20,808 nt of DNA from Xenococcus sp039190385 (GCA_039190385.1 JBCCYD010000056.1:1-20808), one strand, 5' to 3'. Counted from the first letter of the stretch, positions 7,334 to 15,326 are shown. A program made the numbers and translations. The notes: generated by a model from the sequence alone, not told the origin.

Positions 7334-9484
7334 ATGATAATGAATAAAACTGCAATTATCTGTGTTGATGATGAAGAAATTATTCTTAGTAGTCTAGGAG
7401 CACAATTGAAACGTAGTCTGGGTAAGGATTATGACATCGAATTGGCCTCTAGTGGTGATGAAGCCCTTGATTTATGTGCCGAACTAACAGCAGAAGGAAT
7501 TGCTATTGCAGTTGTGATTTCTGATCAGATAATGCCTGGCATGTCAGGAGATGAATTTCTGATCAAACTTCATGCTGATTACCCAAAAACTCTCAATATT
7601 CTTTTAACAGGTCAAGCTGAAGCTGATTCCGTGGGGAACATCGTTAATGCGGCATCTCTTTATCGCTATATTACGAAACCTTGGGATGAAACAGACTTAA
7701 TATTAACTGTTAAAGAGGCTTTAAGATGTTATGAGCAGGAGCAACAACTAGCTGAGAAAAATATTTTATTACAAGAAGCAAATAATCGATTTCAGAAAAC
7801 CAATCATAAATTAACTAAATCTTTAAAACTATTATTGGCAGTTTTTCAAACTTCTGGTGACGGTATTCTAGTTTTGGATAATAAGGGTGAAATCGTCATT
7901 TTTAATCAAAAATTTGCTACTTTTTGGCAAATTGAGTCAAATTTAATCAAAGGAAATATTGAGAATATTTTAAGTTTGATTTCCCATCGTCTTGTTAAGC
8001 CGATGACCTTCGAGGCAATAAAGCAAAAATTTCAATGTGATTTAACAAAAAAGGAGCTTTTCAAATTACGGAATGGCACCATTTTAGAGTCGTATTTTCA
8101 AACTCACAAGTTGCATGGCAACATCGTTGGTAGAGTTTGGGGATTTCGAGATGTGACGGCGAAGGAGCGAGAAAAAGAGAAAGCGTTACATAAAGCCCAG
8201 TTTGATACTTTAACAGAATTACCCAAGCGACGTATTTTAATTTGTCAGCTAACCGATGCGATCAGCAAGGCGAAGAAGAATTCCCATCTATTAACAGTCA
8301 TGTTTCTAGATTTGGATCGATTTAAAATGATCAACGAGACTTTAGGTCATCAAATCGGGGATTTATTATTGCGGCAAGTTGTCCACAGACTTCGGGAATC
8401 TGTGCGAGAAGAAGATATGATTGCTCGTTGGGGAAATGATGAATTTACTTTGCTGTTGCCCAAAATTTACCATCAGGATGAGACAACTGCGATCGCAAAT
8501 CGAATTTTAGAGTCTTTTGAATCTCCTTTTGTGATTGATAATAGAAATATTTACCTGACTCTTGGTATTGGCATTGCGATTTATCCCGAACATGGCACGG
8601 ATGCGGAGACGTTACTAAAAAATGCTGATTCAGCTTTATCTCAAGCGCAACAAATGAGCCGACATAATTATCAATATTATGATCCGACTTTTTCCAATCA
8701 AACTCATCAATTATTAGCTTTAGAAAATCTCCTCCATTCAGCTTTAAAAAAGAATGAATTCATCGTTTACTATCAACCAATTGTAAATGTCACCACAGGT
8801 AAGATTGCCAAGATGGAGGCTTTATTACGCTGGAAAAATGATCAATTGGGTTTAGTTGCACCCTATCTTTTTATTCCTTTGGCAGAAGAAAATGGCTCGA
8901 TTATCCCTATAGGCGAATGGGTTCTCAAAACTGCTTGTGCTCAGAATAAAATTTGGCAAAATATGGGCTTAGATCCAATTAAAATATCGGTTAATTTATC
9001 GGTGCGTCAGTTCCAACAACCAAATTTAGTAGCGACTATTGCCAGAATATTAGAGGAAACTCAATTAGATCCTTGTTATTTAGAGTTAGAAATCACCGAA
9101 AGTATCACGATGGATGATACTGAATTGGCAAAAACTATTCTGACAGAATTACATGATATGGGAATTTCTTTATCAATGGATGATTTTGGTACTGGTTATT
9201 CTTCTCTTGGTTATCTTCGGCAATTTCCTTTCCATACGCTGAAAATAGATCGCTCTTTTGTAAAGGATTTACATCCTAATTCTCAGGATATCGCGATCGT
9301 TAATGCGGTGATTGCCCTTGGTCAAGGATTAGAACTGAATGTGGTCGCGGAGGGTGTGGAAACGGAAAAACTACGGGATTTGCTGAAAAATTTGGGCTGT
9401 GAATATATTCAAGGTTATTTCTTTAGTCGACCTGTACCAGCAATTGAAGCAACTAGGTTGTTTGATTATGATTTTCGAGAGTAG
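7334..9484 (+). CDS. Response regulator REC-PAS-GGDEF-EAL (c-di-GMP turnover)
   Basis: A 716-residue regulator. REC (1-125) has acidic VDDEE, phospho-acceptor Asp64 in VISDQIMPGMSG, LLTGQ and the conserved Lys of TKPWDETDL. A PAS domain follows at about 165-275 (TSGDGILVLDNKGEIVIFNQ). The GGDEF domain (about 285-450) has DLDRFK, the signature altered to GNDEF at 367-371, and an intact inhibitory RxxD (REED) five residues before it. The EAL domain (about 465-710) keeps EAL at 495-497, SVNLSVRQF, ELEITES, DDFGTGYSSL, LKIDRSF, AEGVE and a final YIQGYFFSRP, so a phosphodiesterase is likely. The GGDEF half may be a weak cyclase or a regulatory domain. The start may be 7334 or the second ATG at 7340. 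It follows the kinase by 30 bp in one apparent operon, and its REC is probably that kinase's target. Confidence 0.9.
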   Translation: MIMNKTAIICVDDEEIILSSLGAQLKRSLGKDYDIELASSGDEALDLCAELTAEGIAIAVVISDQIMPGMSGDEFLIKLHADYPKTLNILLTGQAEADSVGNIVNAASLYRYITKPWDETDLILTVKEALRCYEQEQQLAEKNILLQEANNRFQKTNHKLTKSLKLLLAVFQTSGDGILVLDNKGEIVIFNQKFATFWQIESNLIKGNIENILSLISHRLVKPMTFEAIKQKFQCDLTKKELFKLRNGTILESYFQTHKLHGNIVGRVWGFRDVTAKEREKEKALHKAQFDTLTELPKRRILICQLTDAISKAKKNSHLLTVMFLDLDRFKMINETLGHQIGDLLLRQVVHRLRESVREEDMIARWGNDEFTLLLPKIYHQDETTAIANRILESFESPFVIDNRNIYLTLGIGIAIYPEHGTDAETLLKNADSALSQAQQMSRHNYQYYDPTFSNQTHQLLALENLLHSALKKNEFIVYYQPIVNVTTGKIAKMEALLRWKNDQLGLVAPYLFIPLAEENGSIIPIGEWVLKTACAQNKIWQNMGLDPIKISVNLSVRQFQQPNLVATIARILEETQLDPCYLELEITESITMDDTELAKTILTELHDMGISLSMDDFGTGYSSLGYLRQFPFHTLKIDRSFVKDLHPNSQDIAIVNAVIALGQGLELNVVAEGVETEKLRDLLKNLGCEYIQGYFFSRPVPAIEATRLFDYDFRE

Positions 9485-9500
9485 TTTAAGCGTCAGCTGT

Positions 9501-11243
9501 TTATTCGACTAAGACATAGCGATCGCGTCCCTGTTCTTTGGCTAAATATAAAGCGCGATCGGCGTGGGCGACGAGATATTCGGCAGACGAGATTAAATTC
9601 CCCTCAGTAGTAGCGATTCCACAGCTTATGGTCACAAATTCACTAGCTTGGGAACTGGAATGGGCAATCTGTAAAGTTCTTATGCGATCACAAATACGCC
9701 CGGCGATCATAGCAGCAATTTCTGAGCTCGCATTGGGCAAGACCACCACAAATTCTTCTCCTCCATAGCGAGCTGCTAAATCTTGGGGACGAACTGCTTT
9801 ACTGATGATCTTCGCTACTTTTTGCAGGCATACATCGCCAGCCTGATGACCATAGGTATCGTTATACTTTTTAAAAAAATCTACATCACAAAGAATTACA
9901 CAAAGACTTTGTTGCTTTTTGCCAGCTCTTAACCAATGTTCTGCCAAAAATCTGTCAAAGAAACGGCGATTGGGAATTTGGGTCAAACCATCAATAAAAG
10001 CAAGTTTCTTTTCCTTCTGCTGTTGATAATTACTCAGAGCTAAAATTGCCAAAATCACGGAACAGAAAGGCGCAATCACCGGTAACCACCAACCTAGCAG
10101 AAATAGTAGATAACCAGTGCCTAATAAAATAGTTCCTGGTATGAGCACGCCGATCGCTGTGAATTTGACAAACAATAAATTTTGGTTCTCAAAAGAATTA
10201 TTCTTCGATCCCCAAAAGCCAATTGCCGAGCCGAGTCCAGTCCAGGCGATAATCCAAAGCCATTCCCCTAATTCATTAAAAACCCTAATGGATTGACGTC
10301 CGTCTAAAGCAGAGCTAATAATCTGACTGGAAATATTGGCGTGAATCAAGACTCCGGGTAAATGTTGTGAGTTATTGCCATCGCGGCTATGGGGAATAGC
10401 AAAATAATCATTGAGACTTTGAGCTGTCGAGCCAATAATTACTAGGCGATCGCTCATTAAATCTGGGGGGATATTTCCCTTTAAAATATCCATGATCGAT
10501 ATTTGCTGGAAACTACTTTCTGTTCCCCGAAAATTCAGCAAAATTTGAAAACCCCCAGCATCAGCGCGGACATATCCACCATCATTACTTTTAAAAGGAA
10601 CAAAAATTGCTTTTCCTAAGGCTCTTTTTGCTGTATCGTCCACAGCTTCTAGAGTCACACCTTCTTCGGCTAAATACATTAAAGCGAGTCTGGTCGCTAA
10701 ACCGAGTTGAACTTGATTCTCGTCAATTTGAATCGATAACAAACCTCGACGCACTATCTGATCTTGATCAACTACTAAATCTGCTAAGGCAACTTGTCCT
10801 TGCTCTTCTAGGATGGGTGAGGGGTTTACTTTATCATTAATCGCTTTTTCTATGCCGATTAAATTGGGAGTTGAACGCAAAACGGCAGCTAGTTTTTCAG
10901 TTCCTGGTTGGACAGGCAAATCTCGATAAATATCTAGACCAATAGCTCTCGGTTTTTGTTGGCTAATATTGGTAATTAATTGGCTGAGAACATCATCAGA
11001 AATTGGCCATTGTCCAATTTCTTGAATATCTGATTCATTAATCGTAACCACTACGATCCGTTGCTCTGGTTTTTCGGACGGACGAAGACGAAACCAGCGA
11101 TCTAAAGTAGACAACTCTAAGGATTGAAAGATTCCTAGATAGCTAAATGCGATCACCAAACCGGAAACACCGCAAGTGATGCCTAAAATACTTCTAAGCT
11201 TTTTGAGTTTTTTTAAATTGTTGGTCAATCTAAACTTTGTCAA
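9501..11243 (-). CDS. CHASE2-GGDEF membrane diguanylate cyclase
   Basis: A 580-residue sensor cyclase. An N-terminal membrane segment (about 18-40, ILGITCGVSGLVIAFSYLGI) precedes an extracytoplasmic CHASE2 domain (about 45-315: TLDRWFRLRP, IVVVTINESDIQEIGQWP, AIGLDIYRDLP, VIIGSTAQSLNDYF). Hydrophobic segments follow at about 327-405, then a GGDEF domain (about 415-578) with DGLTQIPNRR, CDVDFFKKYND, the signature GGEEF at 494-498 and an RxxD inhibitory site (RPQD) five residues before it. All active-site features are present, so it should make c-di-GMP in response to an unknown external cue. No in-frame ATG lies near the N-terminus; TTG at 11243 is used and is uncertain. It converges on the REC-PAS-GGDEF-EAL gene with only 16 bp between stop codons, and hemC lies 93 bp upstream on the same strand. 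Confidence 0.88.
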   Translation of the reverse strand: MTKFRLTNNLKKLKKLRSILGITCGVSGLVIAFSYLGIFQSLELSTLDRWFRLRPSEKPEQRIVVVTINESDIQEIGQWPISDDVLSQLITNISQQKPRAIGLDIYRDLPVQPGTEKLAAVLRSTPNLIGIEKAINDKVNPSPILEEQGQVALADLVVDQDQIVRRGLLSIQIDENQVQLGLATRLALMYLAEEGVTLEAVDDTAKRALGKAIFVPFKSNDGGYVRADAGGFQILLNFRGTESSFQQISIMDILKGNIPPDLMSDRLVIIGSTAQSLNDYFAIPHSRDGNNSQHLPGVLIHANISSQIISSALDGRQSIRVFNELGEWLWIIAWTGLGSAIGFWGSKNNSFENQNLLFVKFTAIGVLIPGTILLGTGYLLFLLGWWLPVIAPFCSVILAILALSNYQQQKEKKLAFIDGLTQIPNRRFFDRFLAEHWLRAGKKQQSLCVILCDVDFFKKYNDTYGHQAGDVCLQKVAKIISKAVRPQDLAARYGGEEFVVVLPNASSEIAAMIAGRICDRIRTLQIAHSSSQASEFVTISCGIATTEGNLISSAEYLVAHADRALYLAKEQGRDRYVLVE

Positions 11244-11336
11244 AATTTTAGTTGTAGCTAGAATTTCGACTCCATTGTCGCTTGCGGTTTTGAATTTGTC
11301 AGTAGCTAATCATTATCAATAACATCATCAAGAAAA

Positions 11337-12296
11337 TTAACCCCTGCCAACTTCTTCAAAAATCTTGGCGAGGATTTCTCCGGCACCTTGGTCTTTTAGT
11401 TTATTGGCTAGATCTTGACCAATTTGTTCAGCATTACTTTTGGCACCGCTGATGGTATCTCGAATTAATTGCTTGCCATCTAAACTTGCCACCATGCCGA
11501 CAAGAGTTAGGGTATCTCCTTCAATGGATGTGTTGACCCCAATGGGAACCTGACAACCACCTTCGAGTGCTCTGAGAAAAGAACGTTCCGCATAGCAGCG
11601 ATCGCGACTATCAGCATCTTCTAACACTTTCAGTATTTCTAAAATTTCCGTATCACCTTCTCGGCATTCAATGCCTAAAGCTCCTTGACCCACAGCATGG
11701 AGAGAAATTTCCGAAGGAATAATCTGATGAATGCGATCGCTCATATCCAATCTTTGTAAACCTGCTGCGGCTAGGATAATCGCGTCATAATCACCCGCAT
11801 CCAATTTTGCCAGACGAGTATTCACATTCCCTCGCACATCTTTAAATGTTAAATGGGGATAGTGATAACGAAGTTGAGCCAATCTTCTTAAAGACGATGT
11901 TCCAATGACTGCACCTTCGGGAAGCGTGTCTAATTGTTTATCTTGATGTTTGCTATGAACTACCAAGGCATCTGCTGGATCAACTCTAGTGGAAACACAA
12001 CCCAACATTAATCCTTCTGGAAGGTTGGTGGGCAAATCTTTTAGGGAATGAACAGCGAAGTCAGTTTCGTTATTGAGCATGCCGACTTCTAGTTCTTTGG
12101 TAAATAGGCCTTTGTCGCCAATTTTTGCGAGCGCTACATCTAGAATTTTATCGCCTTTTGTGCTTATTTTATCGACTTCAATCTCCAGATTGGGAAAATG
12201 TTTTTCTAGTTCTGCTTTAACCCAATAGGTTTGTACTAGGGCTAATTGACTTTTACGAGTACCAATACGAACAGTGCGAGTATCAACCGAGTCCAT
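11337..12296 (-). CDS. hemC: Hydroxymethylbilane synthase (porphobilinogen deaminase)
   Basis: A 319-residue cytosolic enzyme that joins four porphobilinogen units into hydroxymethylbilane on the route to haem, chlorophyll and bilins. Visible hallmarks are the N-terminal RIGTRKSQLALVQT, STKGDKI, the active-site Asp segment FAVHSLKDLPT, GTSSLRRLAQL, DVRGNVNTRL, AAAGLQRL and the cofactor segment LEGGCQVPIG, whose Cys248 carries the dipyrromethane cofactor. Length and motif order fit the family. The start is ATG. The upstream 122-bp gap contains an AT-rich TATTATAT stretch that could be a -10 region, but no convincing -35. It is an ordinary chromosomal gene with no apparent functional tie to its neighbours. 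Confidence 0.97.
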   Translation of the reverse strand: MDSVDTRTVRIGTRKSQLALVQTYWVKAELEKHFPNLEIEVDKISTKGDKILDVALAKIGDKGLFTKELEVGMLNNETDFAVHSLKDLPTNLPEGLMLGCVSTRVDPADALVVHSKHQDKQLDTLPEGAVIGTSSLRRLAQLRYHYPHLTFKDVRGNVNTRLAKLDAGDYDAIILAAAGLQRLDMSDRIHQIIPSEISLHAVGQGALGIECREGDTEILEILKVLEDADSRDRCYAERSFLRALEGGCQVPIGVNTSIEGDTLTLVGMVASLDGKQLIRDTISGAKSNAEQIGQDLANKLKDQGAGEILAKIFEEVGRG

Positions 12297-12418
12297 AGAA
12301 ATTTTCTTAAGAATATATAATAGGGAACCCGATCTAGGGTATCGCAGTTCTTTCCCTGGTTGAATTAATTTTTGTTCTTTTGGGCGGAATAAATTTTATA
12401 ACTAGACTACATAAGTAA

Positions 12419-13144
12419 TTAATCTTCCAACTTAGTACCATCCCAAGGGCAATATTTCCATGAAACATGTGCTTCTTTGCCATTAGGACAAATTCTAGAA
12501 ACAAATAGAGCATCTAGAGGTAAATCAATCGTTAAATTAATATCTTCTTGTGGCTCATCACTAGATAGTTGAACTATGATGGTTCCTTCTTCGTAAGGTG
12601 AGATATGTCTATCTCCCTGTGAATTTTGATCTTCAAAGGTCAAGAAATGGAAGTTTTGGCCAAAATTCCCCATCATCTGCTCGATCATCGGTCTAATTAT
12701 ATTTTGTAAAAGTTCGACATCAGAGGATATTGTCTGGGCAGGTTCTATGATTTTTCTTATCCCATTGCTATCTTCAAAAGAGAATGTCAATTGGTTTTTA
12801 ATCGTTTCCAAGTCGTAGAAAGTGGTAGCACCAAAAGAAGATATTTTTCCTTGGACTACACCTAACATGAAATAAGGTTCTAATATTTTAAGAAATTCGT
12901 CTCTTTCTGCTGCTGACATGGAAGGATCTTTACTGATACTAATTGCCCAAAATTCCTTGGGAATCCACCAGATTAGAGTAATAGTATCTTGAGAATCAGA
13001 ACTTTGAGTTTCTCTAACTAGGTTATCGACATTAACATCTTCTAATTTTTTGGGTTCTAAGGCTAAGGCGATATCGGGAAAGAAAATCTGAGGTAGCAGA
13101 GAACTTAATAGTATTAATTTAGGAATAAAACTAAATTTTTTCAT
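12419..13144 (-). CDS. Exported protein of unknown function with C-terminal CPxG/CPxDG motif
   Basis: A 241-residue protein I do not recognise. The N-terminus is a good signal peptide (KK, hydrophobic 7-27, probable cleavage after ALA near residue 28); there is no lipobox Cys. The middle is mixed strand and acidic helix. The C-terminus reads ICPNGKEAHVSWKYCPWDGT, with Cys219, His226 and Cys232. This looks like half a zinc ribbon, but with only two Cys in an exported protein a disulfide is equally possible. The start is ATG. A perfect 9-bp inverted repeat lies 43-64 bp upstream. It stands between hemC and the mobile-element patch, with no partner gene that would suggest a role. Confidence 0.7.
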   Translation of the reverse strand: MKKFSFIPKLILLSSLLPQIFFPDIALALEPKKLEDVNVDNLVRETQSSDSQDTITLIWWIPKEFWAISISKDPSMSAAERDEFLKILEPYFMLGVVQGKISSFGATTFYDLETIKNQLTFSFEDSNGIRKIIEPAQTISSDVELLQNIIRPMIEQMMGNFGQNFHFLTFEDQNSQGDRHISPYEEGTIIVQLSSDEPQEDINLTIDLPLDALFVSRICPNGKEAHVSWKYCPWDGTKLED

Positions 13145-13186
13145 TATGTTATTGGTGTTTACCTCAAAATATATATGTTGGCATTA

Positions 13187-13208
13187 GAGATAATTAATAA
13201 ATTATCTC
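13187..13208. promoter_or_regulatory. Perfect inverted repeat GAGATAATT-AATA-AATTATCTC
   Basis: Nine-base arms flank a four-base loop, 43-64 bp upstream of the exported-protein gene. The arms are AT-rich and no U-run follows, so an operator or promoter element is more likely than a terminator. The role is not established. Confidence 0.4.
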
Positions 13209-13300
13209 CAAAAGCAATTGTAAACCTAGTTTGCCCAATTTTTGTGATTAATGCTAAATTACTCTCGAATTCAAAAAGCTTTTGATAATCCTGCTTGCTT

Positions 13301-13719
13301 TAAGAGCAATCCCAAATATACATTATCCTATGATATGGAAGAATGTAAATCCGATATTGAACAGCAGTGACAACCAACAGCATTGAATTAACAAACGAAC
13401 TTAAATCAATATTTAGAGAAACGGCGCAAAAGTTGAAAGGAAGCGAACGCCGTCAGTTTATGGCAAAAGTAGTCAGAGTTTTAGGTGTTGGGGGACAAAC
13501 CCAAGCAGAACGAGAATTAGGATGGAACCGAGGGACGATTCGCAAAGGAATGAAAGAATTGAGACCAAGTTGCCCAATTTACTCGAAGATATTACTCCAA
13601 AAGCCATGAATAAGCTGGAAAAGAACTTCCACCGGTTACCAGGATTGGAGAAATGGTTTGTTGAAATCCCAGTTAGCACTGCCTAGCTATCGGATGACTT
13701 TTTTCTTGGATTGCTCTTA
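13301..13719 (+). mobile_element. Internally deleted ISAzo13-like element (MITE-like, about 419 bp)
   Basis: TAAGAGCAATCC at 13301-13312 is matched exactly in inverted orientation at 13708-13719 (GGATTGCTCTTA). Between them lies only a fused N- and C-terminal remnant of a transposase. If the outer TA on each side is a target duplication, the terminal repeat is the 10-bp AGAGCAATCC; otherwise no duplication is visible. The size and organisation fit a non-autonomous derivative of a full-length element. Confidence 0.65.
13367..13686 (+). pseudogene. ISAzo13 family transposase remnant (N-terminus joined to C-terminus)
   Basis: The GTG-started frame gives a helical N-terminal domain, including ELKSIFRETAQKLKGSERRQ, FMAKVVRVLGVGGQTQAERE and LGWNRGTIRKGMKEL, which I recognise from ISAzo13-type transposases (DNA-binding region). 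At about 13560 the frame shifts. The next frame reads ETKLPNLLEDI, then PKAMNKLEKNFHRLPGLEKW and FVEIPVSTA, stopping at TAG 13684-13686. The first piece and KLPNLLEDI belong to the N-terminal third. HRLPGLEKWFVEIP resembles the C-terminus of the family as I recall it. The whole catalytic core, about 250-300 codons, is absent, so it cannot be active. Deletion plus frameshift is inferred from these two pieces. Confidence 0.68.
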
Positions 13720-13730
13720 TGAGTTGAACC

Positions 13731-14066
13731 ATGAACAGTTCTTTATCTTATAAAGGCTACATAGCTCGTATTGAGTTTAGTGCAGAAGACGATTGTTTTG
13801 TTGGTCATCTATTAGGAATCAAGGATATCGTAGGTTTTCATGGCGAGACAGTTGCTAAGCTTAAAGTAGCTTTTGAAGAAGCGGTCAATGATTATTTGGA
13901 TACTTGCGAGAAAGTAGGAAAGTCACCGCAGAAACCATATTCTGGAAAATTAATGCTCGACATTCCTCCAGAAGTCCATGCCGCAGTTGCAACAGCAGTA
14001 GAATTGAGTGGAAAAACTATTGATCAATGGGTAACAGAGACACTGAATCAAGCAGTACAACTATGA
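13731..14066 (+). CDS. HicB family antitoxin (orphan)
   Basis: A 111-residue protein with the HicB layout: a partial RNase H-like fold at residues 5-70 (YKGYIARIEFSAEDDCFVGH, LLGIKDIVGFHGETVAKLKV, FEEAVNDYLDTCEKVGKSPQ, KPYSG), then a ribbon-helix-helix DNA-binding tail (LDIPPEVHAAVATAVELSGK, IDQWVTETLNQAV). HicB neutralises the HicA ribonuclease and represses its own operon. No hicA-like frame exists on either side. The ATG lies only 11 bp after the inverted repeat of the ISAzo13-like element, so its native upstream region, and perhaps hicA, has been replaced. It may be a solitary antitoxin or a relic; the reading frame is intact. Confidence 0.82.
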   Translation: MNSSLSYKGYIARIEFSAEDDCFVGHLLGIKDIVGFHGETVAKLKVAFEEAVNDYLDTCEKVGKSPQKPYSGKLMLDIPPEVHAAVATAVELSGKTIDQWVTETLNQAVQL

Positions 14067-14187
14067 ATATATTGATTTAGTGTCTACTTGGAATATTAAG
14101 CAGAGCGATCGCATATGACAAAAATACTTGATACCAGCTTTTTGTTTACGTTAACTGGTTGAAACGATTATTGTGAGAATTCTAAGA

Positions 14188-14216
14188 TTGACGTATTAAG
14201 TTACACGTCATATTTT
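14188..14216 (+). promoter_or_regulatory. Promoter with palindromic operator in the spacer (higB-like remnant)
   Basis: TTGACG at 14188-14193 and TATTTT at 14211-14216 are 17 bp apart. The spacer is filled by an imperfect palindrome, TGACGTATTAAG...TTACACGTCA (14189-14210). Autoregulated toxin-antitoxin operons commonly place their operator like this. Transcription would begin at about 14222-14223, on or next to the ATG of the toxin fragment, implying a leaderless mRNA. Confidence 0.5.
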
Positions 14217-14221
14217 TAGGT

Positions 14222-14320
14222 ATGATCAAATCATTCCGTTGTAAACAAACGCAATCTCTTTTTGAAGGTGGCGATTCGCGTCAGTTTTTTATTATTCGCG
14301 ATCGCAGACTTCATTTATAG
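14222..14320 (+). pseudogene. Truncated HigB/RelE-type toxin (32 codons)
   Basis: The frame reads MIKSFRCKQTQSLFEGGDSR, then QFFIIRDRRLHL and TAG. HigB/RelE toxins that partner HigA typically begin MIKSFR(C/H)K.T..LF and are about 92-95 residues. Here the protein ends just where the helix-rich segment would start, so the mRNA-cleaving residues of the C-terminal half are missing. No higA follows; instead a transposase remnant lies on the opposite strand. The promoter region upstream looks intact, so a short inactive product may still be made. Confidence 0.6.
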
Positions 14321-14342
14321 CATATTTAGAGCGATTTGACAT

Positions 14343-14453
14343 TATATCCCAATGCAGTGCATCTGTGATTAAAAAGCGGGGAGTATCACTTAAATCCTCA
14401 GTTTCATGAGCAATTACAAATCTTGGAGCCAATCTAACTTCATAGCTCTTAGA
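14343..14453 (-). pseudogene. Transposase remnant (IS4/IS701-like)
   Basis: A stop-flanked minus-strand frame reads SYEVRLAPRFVIAHETEDLS followed by DTPRFLITDALHWD. The PRFL(I/V)T(D/N)ALHW pattern resembles the strand before the catalytic region in IS701-type (IS4 superfamily) transposases as I recall them. After HWD the reading frame runs on for 17 codons without resemblance. It is only about 37 codons long, so the family call is tentative. It lies directly beyond the truncated higB-like gene, suggesting the insertion or its later deletion removed the rest of that locus. Confidence 0.42.
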
Positions 14454-14564
14454 CTAAAATTTTGATTGCTCGATTGTCAATATTTAAATCTTCTAGCAAA
14501 TTCTTCTCTTAATTTAGACCTCACCTCTAACATGATGAGCAATTTCCCCCTGGGAACGTTATCT

Positions 14565-14583
14565 ACCTCAAAAAACTGAGGGT
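14565..14583. terminator. Possible hairpin terminator beyond urtE
   Basis: ACCTCA-AAAAAC-TGAGGGT can form a 5-6 bp stem 30-48 bp past the urtE stop. The T-rich run (TTTTCTTT) lies on the plus-strand side, so it would work better for plus-strand transcripts. Its role as the urt operon terminator is weak. Confidence 0.28.
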
Positions 14584-14612
14584 TTTCTTTCTCCTTCTCT
14601 TAGCAATTAGCA

Positions 14613-15326
14613 TCAAACAGTAAGATATTGATGCACCAAATCATCAGTTAGATCAGGAGTTGCCCCCTGAGAGACTATCGCGCCTTTGTCCATAATGAAA
14701 AACTTCTTGGCTAATTGTCGGACAAAATCTATCTTCTGCTCCACCACAATCACCGTAATTCCTTTTTCTTGATTAATTCTTTTCAAAGTATCTTCAATTT
14801 CTTGGACAATCGAAGGCTGAATTCCCTCAGTTGGCTCATCAAGTAACATAATTTTTGGATTGCACATTAATCCTCTGGCGATCGCGAGTTGTTGTTGTTG
14901 TCCACCACTAAGCAATCCTCCTTGACGAGACAAATGTTCTTTGAGCATAGGAAAAAACTCAAAAATCTCGCTCGGAATTCTTTTGCGACTTTTACCCGTA
15001 GCACTAAAACCCAATTTCAAATTATCCAACACCGAAAGATAGGGAATAATCTCCCGCCCTTGGGGAATATAGGCAATACCATAACGCGATCGCTTATAGG
15101 TTGGAGTTTTAGTAATATCTTTCTTGTCAAAAATCAGGCTTCCTTTACTTAATTTATTCAAGCCAATAATGCTCCGTAACAAAGTAGTCTTACCTACTCC
15201 ATTGCGCCCTAAAAGACCGACCATATCTCCTTGGTTGACAATCATATTGACATCAAATAACACAGGAGTTTGGCCATAACCAGCAGTCAAATTTTGCAGC
15301 TCAAGCAGCGACGTCAATCTGTTCAT
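14613..15326 (-). CDS. urtE: Urea ABC transporter ATP-binding subunit UrtE
   Basis: A 237-residue cytosolic ATPase of the UrtABCDE importer, LivF type. Visible are LELQNLTAGYGQ at the N-terminus, Walker A GRNGVGKTT at 40-48, PQGREIIPYLSVLDNL (Q-loop region), the signature LSGGQQQQLAIARGL, Walker B IMLLDEPTEGIQP and the switch segment VIVVEQK, where Gln replaces the usual His, as is common in LivF/UrtE proteins. The longest frame starts at a TTG one codon earlier; ATG at 15326 is used. It overlaps the end of urtD by 26 bp, so the two are translationally linked. It is the last gene of the operon and, with UrtD, powers import of urea or related amides. Confidence 0.95.
   Translation of the reverse strand: MNRLTSLLELQNLTAGYGQTPVLFDVNMIVNQGDMVGLLGRNGVGKTTLLRSIIGLNKLSKGSLIFDKKDITKTPTYKRSRYGIAYIPQGREIIPYLSVLDNLKLGFSATGKSRKRIPSEIFEFFPMLKEHLSRQGGLLSGGQQQQLAIARGLMCNPKIMLLDEPTEGIQPSIVQEIEDTLKRINQEKGITVIVVEQKIDFVRQLAKKFFIMDKGAIVSQGATPDLTDDLVHQYLTV

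Noticed and set aside
9485..9500. Bidirectional terminator between the convergent c-di-GMP genes
   Set aside because: No stem with a flanking T-run could be found in the short gap.
12305..12314. TTCTTAAGAA palindrome in the hemC leader
   Set aside because: Only 10 bp, AT-rich and with no supporting promoter geometry; likely chance.
14500..14533. Short minus-strand frame MLEVRSKLREEFARRFKY
   Set aside because: Eighteen codons, no ribosome site and no recognisable family.
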